DNA of 64,000 bases, taken from Phytoseiulus persimilis (lineage: Eukaryota > Arthropoda > Arachnida > Mesostigmata > Phytoseiidae). A model generated the notes under the pieces. The model was given only the letters and a program-made list of their open reading frames with translations. It was not told the origin of the DNA and did no database searches. The stretch covers positions 26,304,211-26,368,210 of the forward strand of contig CM075104.1 of the NCBI GenBank assembly GCA_037576195.1, given 5' to 3'. This document shows, piece after piece, positions 46,654 through 60,700 of the stretch; positions within the stretch are counted from its first letter, which is position 1, and each line of letters starts with the position of its first letter. The position numbers and the translations under genes were made by a program.

Positions 46654-49600
46654 GCTCCCGGGTGTAAAGGTGTCCCGCCAAGCTGCTCTCAGCCCAGAGC
46701 GAGGAACAAATTTCAGAGCCGCATGGTAATATTTACGCGACGTCACGACATCACACAGGTCTCTAACGAGTTGTTCCGGACGGGAATCCAAACTGGAAAC
46801 GGAACCGCACGGCTCGGAGTCCACAACAGCCGCATCCGGCCTGTTTCAAACGACGGAGATGGCGTTCGAGTCGACCACGTGACGATCCCAGCCCAAAAGA
46901 CAAATTCCACAACACGGAGGTTGCGAGCGAGCGACTCCCTCAGCGAACAACGCGTCTGATCTGAACAAACTATAGTCGGAATGGGCGAAATATTTTCATA
47001 CCATCCGGCATTGAAGTATTAAGCCGGAAAGGAGAAGCCTGAGCGAGCTCCACGAACGGTGTCTGCAAGGTTATGCTCGTTGAAGTCTTTTTCCTCCTGC
47101 CGCTTGAGTCGACGTGGAATGCCTTCACGCTCGAGGAAGCAAGCTGCATGCCCGAACATGAAGCTTGGCTATCTAAGACCAATATCTCTCAGCAAGGGCT
47201 TGCTCGACCGTCCGTCTCTGCAATCATCCCAACGAACACTGAGTATTTCTTTTACCGACGGCTCCTCGTGTAGTTTCTCCGAGATTTATGAAAATTCGGA
47301 ACAGCTGAAGCAGCGGAACGGCCCGACGCCGGCAGATCGTATCAACGCAGCACAAACTACAACGCGGTCAGTTTCGCCGCATGAGGAGACCCTCAGGGCG
47401 TCGGAAAGTATTCCGGCCGCGTTGTGACCATCGGTCGCTTCTCTCTATCCGACAGATTGCGCTCAAACGTAATCCCCCGAGCGTCGCCCCAGTGAACAGC
47501 AGCAGCAACATAGTTCTCGTCGGGACGCGCACGTTTCATCGGAAAATCGCTCACAACTTCGTCGACCCCACCCCGGGTACAAACGCCTCGATGGCCAGCC
47601 AATCCATCGAAACCGCGGTCGAAATCGTGTCGCACGCACCGCTCCCAGAAGCAATAATTCGATTGATTCGACCTGAGACCGCTCGAGCTGGACGTAGCGC
47701 GAACCCCGAACGAAACTCGCGAGACCCGCTCCCATTCGCGAAGGGTACTCGAACCCAACCCGGCGATGGGAACTCGTCCACAGGACTCAATCTGGATCCA
47801 ATGGAACGTCAGTCTCAATCTCACGTGAGAGGCGCGACCGAGAACGCGGCAACTCCAAACTGACTTGACAGAGAACGAACGGAAATTCGACTTGACAAAA
47901 TTATGTCCCGACCCGCCTCGCTGGCGTGCGAAGCTCGAGGAAGTCGAAAATCTCCATCAAGAAGCTACTTCATCGTTGCTCTATTTCGACACTCTGTCCA
48001 GTTTCTCGGGAATCCATTAGCTCCGCAAAACAGCGGAACAAAAACTTTCGTGGGTCCGCTGACGATTCGCTCAAGATCATCCGCCGCCGCCGCCAAGAGG
48101 AAGGCCAGCGGTCAGCTCTTCCATCAAATGATGAAATCCAGCCCAAAGTCAACAGATGGATGAGAGATGGAAAGTTGTCACGGGAAGATTCCATTCGAGT
48201 TCGGGAACCGTTCGCTCACGAGTCGGGCCTCGTGTTGCGCTGGCGAGCATAACTTCTCCCCGGAGTCGGGAACGATTTAGGAAACGTCTGCTGGAATTAT
48301 CTCGAAGCATTCATTTTTCCTCGTTCATTTTGTTCCATTTGGCGCTTTCCAGGCGCCACCGACATGAATTATCGACGCGCACGGACCGAAAAAACTCACT
48401 TCTCGGCAGTGTTGTCAAATGTTTGGTGTTTCTCAGCTGTTCCGACGACAGGGACAACCTGCACGAGCCCGAGCGCAGTGAATTCCGGCAACACGACCGT
48501 GGGGCTTCTCGGTGAGTACGTCTCGACCTCTCAGACATCGCGGACCATCGCGAAAGGTCCCTCGTTCACGTACGTCGCGCGAGGTACACATGAGCCCTCC
48601 GGAGCATTGTCGCACCGCCTAAAAACGTCGTCGTGCAGTTTTTCGTTCGGTCGTTGTTGATTTTGTAGCTCCTGCTCGACGACGGCACCATACGGAGCAA
48701 TTAAACGAGCAGCCGGCCCGCTATTAAGGAGCTAGTCCCATATTCTTGATGGCTGTTCTCCATTTGGTGAGGCCGCCTCCTACTGGCGTTTGTCTGCCAT
48801 TTGCAAAACGTTCACGGCGGAAAGCACAGTTAACCATAAAGTGCCCAATGGTCCGGAGCGCATCGCTACCAACGGCTCCGAGCACGAGCAGCCACTTCCC
48901 GTTTGGGACTCAGCCAGCGCGCCATCGGGCCAGTGGGTCTCATGAGACCCGTCGACTCAGTCGCGGACATCCTTCCGAGCAGAGGTTAGAAGCTGCGACC
49001 CAGGAGGAGGAACCGGATGAGAAACGGCGCATATGGAATTTTCGCCGTCGCGACGAGCGCCAGGGCTCCGCGCGGGTCTGATAAACAAATAGATACAGCT
49101 GGGACAGCTCCTCCGTCATTTCTCGGGGTTTTGAAAACTTTCCCCCTCCTGAGAGTGTTTGGAGGCGCGCCGAGCACCTACGCACCAGTAGTCTCGTTGA
49201 GCTCCGGGCGTTCAAAAAGGCCCGGCACTAGGAGCCTGGAAGGAATGCCGTTCCTACAAATTCCGCGGTGGATCGCGCGGACACTTCGATCGACTCCATC
49301 GACCGCGAGTCGACCGCCGCCGGAGTTTCATGACGCATGTTGGTGTTGTGTCGCGATCGCCGCGGTCCCGGCGTAAACGCAAAGCGTCCGAAGTCAGCCA
49401 GCCAGAGAGAGAGGAGCGATCCCATCCATGCAGGAGCAGGTACAGATCCGTATCAGCGCGAGCAGGAAAATCATGAAATATGATTCAAGCACTTTCATTA
49501 ATTCTCATTCTCAAGTTTCTCATTTTCGCTTGCTGCCTAACCGGTCCGACGGTCGGTCGGTCGGCCGCCAGCCAGCCGGGCCGGCGAGCGGGATCACAAC

Positions 49601-52600
49601 TGGGCTGGCAGCGGGACGATGACGACGTCAAAGACGACTCCACCGTCCTTGCACGCACCATACGTGAACGCCCGTGCGCGCGCGAGTGCGTTTCTGCATG
49701 CGTCCGCCCCTCGGTCAGAGCCTGCGCAAGCGTCTGCGAGTGCTCGTGTCAGTCGAGCTAGTCGATGAGAATGCTGAGCGTTAATGAATCAAAGCTCAGA
49801 ACTGGCTCCAATTTCTCGCTGTAGGCACCGAGTCGACAGATTTTTTCCCTCCCTCGTTCGGCAGCGGAGGAGGCCGTCAGGACGCCATCGGAACCCTCCG
49901 ATTTCACGGAACAGCGTTCCCGGAACAGTGTACGGAGGGAGCGACAAGAGATTAGAAGCGAACTGCAGAACCAGTTGAAGGAACGGGTCGTCTTACTGGA
50001 AGGGATTTAGCGCGGCAGAGAAAGTAGAGCGGAGTTCCACCCACCTCTGTCAGCCCGTTGCGTTCCAACAACTGACTCAATTCGACGTAATCCCTCGCTC
50101 TTAAATGGAGGTTGGATGTCGAAAACACTTTGGCCATCCGAACTTCGACTACGCCGGTGGCGCTGACGACAACAACGAGGCCTCCAGTAAGAGGAACACT
50201 CAACAGACAGTTCTACGATCACGGACGCCCACCGTTCGCCAGCCCAGCCACCCGGCGCTCGCAGCTCCTTACCTCTCCATTCGTTTAGGCTGCGCGGGGA
50301 AAAACTTCGCAGGGAACTCCTTGACGGCAAGTTTCGACTATGGCCCGGCGTGGAGCCAGTGGGGAAAAAGACAAAGCTGCTTACCCGACGCAGTCTCTGA
50401 CATCCTCTCCGAGACTACAAGCACGTATCGCGAGCCCATAAATAATTTCACATCAGCCTCGTTTTCCGCGTCAGCTGTTCGATTACATCGGGACTAGAAT
50501 CAATCTATGCGCGAGGAACGTCGTTGCCCCTCGAAGCACCGGCTTTACACGCAAGAAGCGGGCAACAATTACTGAACAATTACCTCGGCGATTGCCTCGC
50601 GGCTCGAGCATGAGCTCGCCCTTCCATCATGGTCGTCGTCTCCGCTTCGAGGGAAGTTGAGCCGAAAATCTTCGGGATAGCGGCGCAACGCTTCAAATCC
50701 TCGAAGTCTGCGCCGCCCTCCCCCACCGCGTCCGGAATCCCCCGTCTCGCCGGGCAACATTAACGCGCTGCCGGCAGTTATGGCCCCGAAACGAAACTCG
50801 ATTGAACCTATCACACCTGTCTCTTAATGGGCATACATTGAAAGTTGCTCCAAACGGTGAGCGCGGTTGACAGCGGGCATAACAAACTTCTCCAGATCGG
50901 GCTCGGTCGCAGCATCCGCGGTGAGTTTTCGTTTCGGGGCCAGCGATGCTTGAATTATTGAAATGAAACTGCCTTCTACAAGAAAAAGGAGATACATAGT
51001 TCCGATGCCCGATGACTGTTCAGCACGCGAGGCCGCTCGCACGATCCGTGCATGCATCTTCCGCACTATACTCTGGGTGCTGGCTGATTTATTGGAGACG
51101 GCGGAAGGATGTTCCATCCGCTGCACTGAACCAAACAGGGGGACGCCGTGTTCGAGGAGAGTTTCGATGGCCAATAGTCGTTGTAATATCCATCGGTCCT
51201 ATTGCTCCTGGAAACTCCGCTGCGTGCTACAGTTGTTCAACCCCGTCGCGAGGCAGCGGAATATTTCTGGCTCCGCGCAGTTCCTGGACAACAGGAGTAT
51301 TGGAAAGACTCCGCAAGTTCTGATCGGCAGCGAAATCTCGCGAGGTCATCACCAGAACTCCAGCGGGGAGTTCTTGCTCACCCAGATCCGCTTCGAAAAA
51401 ACCCGCTTGAGTTGTGGGTACTTTCAGCGAGGCTCAACGACCTCCGTCTGAGTGAGCTCCTACTCGGAGGGGGAATACAAATATTTCCGTCGCGATCGAG
51501 GGTCTTCGTCCAGAAGTGGGGTCGCGGTGAGGACGGCCGACTCGGCCCATGTTGCTTTCACTGGAATTGGTCAAAGGCGCCGGCCGAGGTTTGCTTGTTG
51601 TCGTCTCTGCTTTCGAGGGTTGTCCGTACGCCGCCCGCTGGCTCGCTTGGCAATTCTGAAATCCCCTTGTGTCCTTCTGTCGCTGTCTCGAGCAAAGCCG
51701 ACTCGTCGACTGCAAGCTGGGCAAGAGCACGTCGGGGCAGGGCCGAAACTAAGCTAGGGTTGCGTTGCCCGCGAGTTCCGCGTCGGTGGTTGCCTGTTGA
51801 TTCCTTTGAAGAGGCAGGCCACGGACAACAGAACCAAGAAAAACGAATGAGCGCCGCTCAGCCTGCTGCCGGGGTCGAGGGCTCGGACCGCGAGGGGGAA
51901 GTAGTCTCGCGCTGCCGCTGATGTCGCAGCCGCCGCTGCAGCCGACTTCCATTCAACTCTCATGTGCGAAGCACCACCGCGCGGAGAAAACTCCATTTAC
52001 TTCGGAGCAGATCTGGCTGGTGGAAGTTTGTCGAAGGAACGCGCAAATCATTCACTGCGGACGATCCGAGATCGTTTTCCCCGACCCCGGGGAGTAATCG
52101 CCATCGAAAACCCTGACACCTGCCGGAATCTCTCACTGCGCGCCACCCTGACCCTGAAGTGTGCGGGAACAACTGAGCCCGCGAGGGATCGCGTTGCGGC
52201 TGCCCGGCCGACTCGTTCAGAATTGTCAACTCCACCGGAAGGGAGCGCCCACACGCGCTCTGTATCGGAAACGCATTGATGCGAGTTGGGTCATTGCGTT
52301 CCGGCTCCAACGCCGGGGCCGGGTAACACAAGTTCTGGGAAAGGACCTTCTTCCCGGAGCTATTCGTCCGCGCCAGCCTCGCTCGGAATTCCCGCGATCG
52401 GCGACGGCGTGGCTTTCTTCGTCTTTGGTGAATCTGATTGTGTAGACACTGTCGTCTGGTTTGGCTTTGTCTGTTCAGCTGTTAATGTTTCGGCAGTTTG
52501 TATAACTCAGACGTGCCGTCGATATCGACGTCTCCGTCGAGTCCCCGTCTTGTTGTTGTCTTGCCAATTTTCTCTTCAGTGTCTGTGTTCTCTAGAGTTT

Positions 52601-54617
52601 TTGCTTGTTGTTTGTCCCAGCCACCGCCGCCACCGCGCTCTACTTCAACATCGGCTCCGTGCCGACAGCCAGCCTTCGAGACGACCGTTAACCTGAGCCC
52701 ATGTCCGATCGCTAATTTCTTCTCGATCGCAGTTTTTAGCTTCAGGTTTTCCGATTTCGACGCGAAGCGAGGTCGAACACTTCGATCGAGACTTCCAACC
52801 GGAAAACATGATGAGCCGATTCGCGTCGGTTCGATCGGAGTCTATAACTTCCACTTCCAACGCTGAGCCGCCAACATTCGAATACAAGTTGGAATCAGAT
52901 GTTCGAAGGAGCAGGGGTGTTCCTACCAGCTCTAGCTTCCGACGGAGGTGAGTTATTCATGCGGGGGATTGATATAATATCTGATGTCTGGATCCTCAGT
53001 TCGTGTTTCTGACTGAAAACACCGTTCTCTATTCCTGTTGTTCAGTTTCGAACTCGATAGAAGAGCTTACTTAAGCCGTGCGAGGAGTTCGAGCTGCTAA
53101 GATGGACTATATAACTCATATCTCTCATCGGGTAAGATCGGAAACGTGTTCGGATTTGATGGAGTTCTGACAACAGCGCTGACGAATTGCCGAGTCCGGC
53201 TCCTCTGGTATGCGGACTGTCCTCCGATGTGGCAAAGCGCCGGCACGGTTGCGTGATTGCCGAATAAGCGGTCCGCGCGACCGGTAGAGGTGGGTAAAGA
53301 GAGAGAGAGGAGGAGACAGGAAGCCCACGAAGACACCGCGAACGAGGAAGAACGAGCGCGTACCTTTTCCTGGAACAAACAAACAAACACATTGAGTGAC
53401 GCTTCCGTATGAACTCCCGTCCACTTCGCTAGCCGACGTCCGGAGCGTCTCCGAGGACTCAGCCACCGATCTGCCTAGTTTGGCAACCGGTGCAACAGTC
53501 ACCGACAGGCGGGCAAGCCTCTCACTTGAACACCCAAGGTGTTCCGTGTCTCGTAATTATCTTTTTTTTTTTCCCTCTGCTGCAGGCTCGAGCTCCGGTT
53601 GCTTGCTTGCGCTCCAGCCAGCCAGCCGGCCAGCCCGATTTCGGGTTCCCGATCGGAGCGTGCTCGCACACGGAACCGGACTAAGAAATGCTGGATGCTT
53701 TTTGTTTCTCCTCTTCCCCCTCAGTGGCAGGGCGAGACGGCGCGAGGGGTCAAGTCGTTCCGTGGCGTGCGCATCTTTGAATATTCAGCTGAAGCAGGCC
53801 CCGCTGCGGGGACGCAACGACATTTACAACGAGCAGCGCGCATTGTTCTATAACGGGAATACGAGAACGTATCGATGCGAGAGGCGGCTAATGGAACATC
53901 TATCTTGTTGCGTATCGCCACCGCCGTGAGGTCGTCCGCACCGCAATTGTCATGGCCAGTGCGCACCGGTTCTGCTCCGCGGACTGATTTCCATCCTCAC
54001 CCTGGAGCCGAGTAAGTTCGGCTTTCTGGGCGCCTCCCCCGTTTGGGGAGAATTTTCTAGATGCCATATACTCCTGGAGATTCGATCAGATGACGATCGA
54101 TTCGTTCGGGAACATTCCGATGCCTCCCTCCAATACTTATTTGTTTCTGCCTTGAGCACGAGATCTATGAAAAATCGTTGTGGGATAGAATGAGAAGAAT
54201 AAACGAATTCGTCGGGAAAAAGAACCGTGTTCATTGTGTTCCTAGCTGTGAGCGACCTTGGTCTGTCGTCGCTTTCTAAAAGCAAAGAGGCCCCGCGTTC
54301 GCTCCACCTCCCCTCCCCGATCGTTGGTCCCGCTCCCCGCCTGTGCTTTCCTTCAAATACGTCATGTCCGATGGCCACGCGTAAATCAGTCTGCGTGGCT
54401 CCAATGGAAGCAAAATTTATTTCCGAAAATGGTCGTCCATCCCCTTTCTTTTTCAATTTTTTTTTCTCCGTCTCCCTCTTGCAGCAAAAGTCAGCGAGCG
54501 ACCACTTTGGCTCTTTCTCTCCGGTCCCTAGCAAGCACAGAGGGAAGCGAATGGTTCCTCCGTCCGTCGGGCTCTTGTTCCCCTCTTTTTTCGATGGCGG
54601 TCAGTGGCCCGCCCAGT
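46654..54617. other. Gene-poor stretch
   Basis: Many overlapping chance frames, the longest 239 codons (plus, 51202-51921). Two strong acceptor-like sites occur on the plus strand: a T11 tract then CTGCAG ending at 53585, and a T-rich tract then CTTGCAG ending at 54484. Neither is followed by a recognisable exon. A CGGT/CAGC array is at 49541-49589. Confidence 0.38.
49541..49589. repeat. CGGT/CCAG tetranucleotide array
   Basis: Compound array of GGTC units followed by CCAG and CCGG units. Confidence 0.75.
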
Positions 54618-54628
54618 CCCCCCCCCCC
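54618..54628. repeat. Poly(C) tract, 11 C
   Basis: Uninterrupted 11 C within a pyrimidine-rich stretch. Confidence 0.9.
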
Positions 54629-54771
54629 TTCTTTTCCTCCGCCATTCCTAAACATCTTTCCAGGATGAGGAGGCTAGCAAGCGAGCAGCTTGCAGGAAAC
54701 TCCAAAACTTTCTCGATGGTAGGAAGAACCAAGGATTGCAGGTCCAGCAGCAGACTCGGTAAATGAGAACT

Positions 54772-54795
54772 CCCCCCCCCCCCCCCCCCCCCCCC
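54772..54795. repeat. Poly(C) tract, 24 C
   Basis: Uninterrupted run of 24 C, the longest homopolymer in the window. Only about 150 bases separate it from the previous C11 tract. Confidence 0.95.
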
Positions 54796-57700
54796 GATGA
54801 GTGATTATCACTCGAGTCGAGAGCTAATCGTGTGTTATCAAAAAATATCGAACCTCCGTTTTCCCCCATCGGCTGAGGGAAGGAGCGAGTAAGGCAGTAA
54901 TCACGCTTGACAATATCTTCTGAAAGAATACACATCTCTTCGAAACTGTGAGGGTTGGGTGTCTTCCAACATGGCGGTCCAGATCACCTCAAGGTTCGAA
55001 CCTCTTCCTCACGTCCTCCTCGCTCTCCTATCCCGTGCGCGCCCCGTATAGAACCGACTTGCAAGGGAACGCGATCCGTTGGCCACAAGCTCCAACCGCT
55101 CCACTCGGCTTGCTGGCTGTCTGGCAAAGGGTTTCCCGTGAGCACTCCTATCGTACTGAATATTTCCACCCGACAGCTTTCGTCAGGCCTACGGTTATAT
55201 ATCTCGAACCGTTTATGTGGCTGCTCCCTCCACTACTTCTCCATCCTCGGTCTTCACTTCCGCAGCTGCCGTTCCCTATGAAAGACCACGGATTCCAACA
55301 GATTATCCCGATGGTTTGGATTCTCGTCGAGCCCGAACTCTCACGTAGAGAATCATGGAGTTGATGGAAGTTATTCTGAACCTCGATGTACTGAAAGCGG
55401 GTCTCCTAGAGATCTCCGCATTAGTCTTCAAGCTTGTCGTGGAGAAGAGCCGTAACACTACCCGATCGAGACGCAGAAGGGACTCAAATGAACGGGAGCC
55501 GGGTTGTGTGGGGATCACACAATGATCTATCCGGAACCCACAATGATCACACAGTGCTCCATACAGACGTTCCACGGAGGGACAGAGCAGGATGGTGAGT
55601 GTTGCTTCCCTGATGGATCACGTTTCGACAAGGTTCGAGCAGGGATGCGTCTACAGCCGGAAGGTGACCCGACATTCCTGCTCGACTCCTGCGGGACCAT
55701 TACGTAACCGGAGGGAGGGAACGGAGTAGTTTGCCCGCGGCTGGATTCGCGGGCGACCTCGCTGTCGAAGCACATGTGTGGCAGACGAGTCAGCTGCGAA
55801 ACCTCAACTTATCCGCAGATGCGTCGACACCGATATCGCATCGGGATGCACCCCGTGCGCGGGAAAGGCGGGCCCTGAAACGGGCGACGCGATTCGCTCC
55901 GTATTTACTGCGACTGGAATCCAGAAGTGATGGCGGGATCCTCGTGCTTTACGATGTTCAACCGATCAGGGAACTCAGCTGCCATCGAGGAAGAACTTCA
56001 TGCGATCTGAGAACGCAACCAAACTCGGAACCTTGTCGCATCATCCTTTGACATCCCGTGACCAGCCCCAGCGTTGCGACCCCCGAGCTCATAGTCAATG
56101 CAGACAAAGTCGACAACACTGAACACCAAGGGTCTGCAGTTCAAAAGTTTGAACAACTGTTCAGGCACATTTCGCTCACGCCCCGTTGTAATCCTATGCG
56201 TTCCTCCGTCGCTGTTCGAAGTTTTGCCTTCCGATCGTGTGGTGCTTCGACGGAGTTTCTGTGCTGTAGGGAACGCTGGCTCTCCACTCCTTCGTTTTTG
56301 CTGCTCCGTCGGCTTCTCACCATGCCGAATCGGAGCGTGAGCACCGAACGAGCATATATGTATGGTCATTCATTATCCCGGACGACTGCTGCATGCAACA
56401 TTGTTAAATCACTGGCAAGCTTGACAAGAGTCCGGGCACGGCAGAGAAGGAAAGAGCCTGTGTGCTCAGTCATTCGATTGTTCGGCAAACCTTGCTAAAT
56501 AAACACCCCGTAGTTGGCCGATCAGCCGGCTCGCCGTGGAGCCTGCTCGTTCCTCGTCGCTCTGATCTATCATGGAGGGGGAATACATCTCGCAGCGATC
56601 GGGTGTGCTATTTTTGGACGAACATGTGCGGGGCTATATTCTGCTTCCAGATACCAGCTTCAATGAGGTGTCCTGTTTCATTTTCGTGAAGCCGGAGCTC
56701 ATCTAACGAGAAAACTGAGACAGAACTTGATGCTGCTGCCTATTCAGCTCGTTGTTCGTTCCGTCGTGTCTTGGTTGTTCGGTCCGCCCGTCCGTCCGTC
56801 CGTCCGTCCGTCCGTCAGTCAGTCCTCCCGTAGAACTGCATCGTAATCAGTCCGGAGTAGTAGCGAGCAGTACTGATGAGCCAGGGCTCTACAACAACGT
56901 CGACAACACGCTTGCGATAGCTTCGCGTTACGGCTTCAATAAGCGTGACAGTCATATCAACGACCAGCACGGTGGTGGCTTTTTGCGGTTGGGGACAGTT
57001 ATGCCATGCCGAGCGACTTTATGGCCCGCAGAAAGGCTTGACAAGCTGAGAGCGAATGTATGGCGGAAGAGATACGGTCCACAGCTCTGCATACACCCAA
57101 CTCACCAGCCATGCACACGATCCACATAGTGAGCGAAGTTGTCGCTGTTGTTGTCGCCGCCGCCGCGGACGCCGTGGCCGCTGCGACCGTCATGCTGGTA
57201 GAGCTCAACACCGAAATAGCTATCGTAGTGGTAGTCAGTTATGCTGATTTGTTCGAAACCTCCGCTGTTCGCAAGATCTCCATGATCTTGTCCGTTCAGC
57301 TGTAAATCGGTCGGGCCAGATCCAAATGGACCGATTCCCCGCCCGAGGACGTGCGCCCTCCCCGCTCCCGGAAGGGGATGCTCGCAAACTCGACTAGATC
57401 AAAGTTGCGTCCAGACGAACACACTTCCATCCATTTATCCATCAATACTAATTATTCGGAATCAATCCCGAGAGCGCACCGAGAGGAAAAAGAGGAAGTT
57501 TCATGTGCTGTTCAGCGCACTCGTCTCGAGCCCCCACCGCAACATCGATCCGCTGGCTGTTCATCGGACTCCCCGCGCTAACCGGACGTCTCTTGCCGTG
57601 CCCTCGCGGCGACGAAGGTTACAGCGAGTATTTCATCGTAGTAGAGACAGGAAATTTCTGAGTTTCCCTCCGGCTGGAGCAGAGCCAACCAATCGACCGC

Positions 57701-60700
57701 TGAGAAAACAACCGCTCAACCCTTCGGGGTCAGCGAGGAGAAACAGGAGAGGGTCTGAAGAGGGAGCTCGAGGAATTTTCCAATTTTCATTTATCTGTTT
57801 TTTCCTTTTCGAGCAGAGTCGTTACTCCACGGTGGAATCGACAAGACATTCGCAGCGATGGGAAACTACTGGAGGCAAGGGGAATTCCAAATATTTCAAC
57901 CGGCAAACTAACTTTCACCAACGGCAAGAGCAATGTTGTTTCCAAGATGATACAGTATGGCGTTTTAGTGCGGCACGATGCTTATGAGACTGATGCGGGA
58001 ACGAAAGCGCTGAGCCGATTTCTGCAACTTCTGCGAGCCCCACGAGTTTCCTTTAGCGACGAGTTCTAGGTTATACCCGGGGATTTCTGGATAGAGAGGG
58101 GACTCCCGAATCACAGATCCCAGGTACGCGTGACTCTAGATTCCTGGAACGAGCCACGCTTCTATTGGAAGGAAATAACAATCAGCATTCGGTCTGATGT
58201 CAGATACCAGATTCCGTTCGGTGAGGTCCGAGTGGGCTCCCAGTGAAGTTTTTGGAGCCTGGCACCGATTCCAGGCAGTCGTGGATTCAAGCCAGCGTCG
58301 AGATTGATGATAGCGTCGACTGAGCTGGATATTTTCAAGATTCCTAACGATACTCAGAGTTCCCTCCCGAGTTTTTGCCTGTCTCGCAGCATCGACACAC
58401 GAGGTCAAATTCGAGAGATCCAATGAGACCGGTTTCGAAGGTGCAGGAGCAAACCTGAGCCGCCAATGATTGGCAATGGCAACCTTGTGACTTATGATAT
58501 CGCATCTGGGAGCAAAACACTCGTTCCAATCTTCAGTGTTCAATCCCAACACTCGAGCGGAGCTTTGAGGACTGATTTGGTTCAAAAATAAGAATCGGCG
58601 AGGTTGTTCCCCATCCCAAGTACTTCTTTCCATCCGGGTTCCGCGCCTCCTCCAAGATAGGTAGCTGCAAATAGAGAGAAGCAAAAATCTCGAAACTCCT
58701 CAAAGCCAATAATGCAGTGGGAGCTGGGTGTTGACAAAGCTCTCAGAGCTGTCGGCTGGCTCGCTCGTTCTCAGGTGTTCCGGATCCGTTTGGGTCGTGC
58801 CACCAGGAAAAACAACTGCTGGCTTCAGAGTGGACCTCCCGATCGAGCCCCGAGTCTTCCAACCGATGCTATCTGTGAGGACAGCGATGAAAGTGAGGAT
58901 GCTGGAGGAGCTCGTCCATCAATCGGGAACTCGTCGTCAAGCACATTAGGCAGATCAGGAACAACTTCGGAGCGATCGCGGCATCCCAGGAATGCCTGGC
59001 GATTGTGGAGATACGACGGTTTTGTTCAACTCCGCCCTCATGATTTGAACCCTTGCGCCATTTTACGCTGGTCGCTTCTCTTCAACTAATGAGACCTCCT
59101 TGGGAGAACAGGTCCCAAGCACTCCTCGTGTCTCGGTCTTCGAAGTGTGACGTCACTCGTTGAACAGCGGTCGTTCCATGCAAAGCTCGTCAGTGTCGAG
59201 CGAGCGACGGGCACACGTCAAGTTTCTAGTGGATCGATGAGGATAGAAGTTGCTACTCGACTCCATGGACTCGAATGCGAAGCCTAAGCTGAGCATGATC
59301 CCTCTGAGCGCCATCTCACGAACCAGAGCAGGGCCACAGCGTTTTCCAGGAGCTAGCCGCAGTTGAATATCGCTGGCACACCTACGATACGTGTGGGCGC
59401 AAACGCTGAAATTTCCTCCGAAGCGACTAGTTCGTTCTGGGCCGGAATACCCTTCACTCACTCAGGAGTTCAATTAGCTGCCCGCCTATGAATGAGTTGG
59501 TCAGAAACATCGTCCCCGGAACGGGGATTGGGGAACATTCTGATACGCGAATCGCCGTATCGTTTGCTACGGAAATGAAGTTTGGCGAATCCGCGATCGC
59601 TCGTTATCAGCACAACGGGACAGGGCGCGACACAAACTCGAAGCCTTCGCTTCAACAGCACAGCTTTCGGATTTTTCGGGCTTCGGCGCCCTCGTTGGAA
59701 CGGAATTCATCATCTACTTCCCAGAAGCTCACAGTTCCTGAGTGTCATTCTGTCATTGCCATAAATTCCTGGTGCACATTGTTCGTCCACCGCCAAGTCG
59801 CCGGGATGGACTGCCTATGAGGACGAATCAGGATTGGATTCTTCCGACTCATGATGTCATGATCACAGCCCCCGAATGGAGGGTTTTCTCGCAGCGCCAG
59901 CCGAGTTTATACTCCTGCGCTCGCTCACTAACCCAATTAGCAAAGGTAATGTGAGCTGGAACCACTTGCACCAGCCCTGGAGAGGGTCCCAGCAGACACC
60001 GCAGAGCGCAGATATCACCGGGGCAGAGGGAAATCGCGCAGGGAGGCGCCAGCTTAAGGATGCTCCCGTCGCGAAAGCGTCGTTGCATTCTCCGCTGGGC
60101 GTTATCTTGATGCTGCAACAAGATTCTCTGAACTCCTTTCAAAAGTCCGTTTGCTGGCTCTTCGCTGTCGACCTTTCGCGGCCTGTCGACTATCCGTGAG
60201 GCTTTATCCGGGATGCTGATACCGCTCTTTCCTCTGGAAACGAAGCAGCTGAAGGACCGGCTGAGCTGTGATCTATATAGCCCAAAAGAGGTCAGCTCCA
60301 CCAAGTTCTTCTGTTTCCTCTTTTCTTCGAGTCTGATCGAGATCGGACGGCCGGTCCGTCCGAGCGTTGGTCGGTCTCAGTACCACGAATTTACGAGCAG
60401 CGAGGGAAATGTAGCGAGGCTAAGGCGAATTCTCGCTGGATGGTTGGCCGACTCACCGACCGACACTTTGATCTTCGTTCGAGGAGCACTGAGGGTATCC
60501 ATCGGAACTCCTGGGCTCTTTTCCACCTTTTCCTGCACTCCAACCCCTGCCCGGGATCTCGGACTTCCCTCGATCCCGACTTTCGAGCAGGAAACGTTTC
60601 CGTCTTCCGAAGTTCATTCGATTACTGACCGGTCGCTCTTCCGGCGAACCAGTGGCCCGGCTCTGTGATGAGGGAAGGATCGCTGAAGGATCTCGATGTT

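Noticed and set aside
59010..59095. Minus-strand AGGGTTCAAATCATG as another tRNA-like copy
   Set aside because: B-box match only, without a clear A box or closing stem.
59153..59661. Two RNase H-like phrases (near 59.3 and 59.56 kb, minus) as the end of the copia-like relic
   Set aside because: They would both represent the same short region of the protein and are 250 bases apart; at most one can be real, and ITEAEA at 61.1 kb fits the spacing better.
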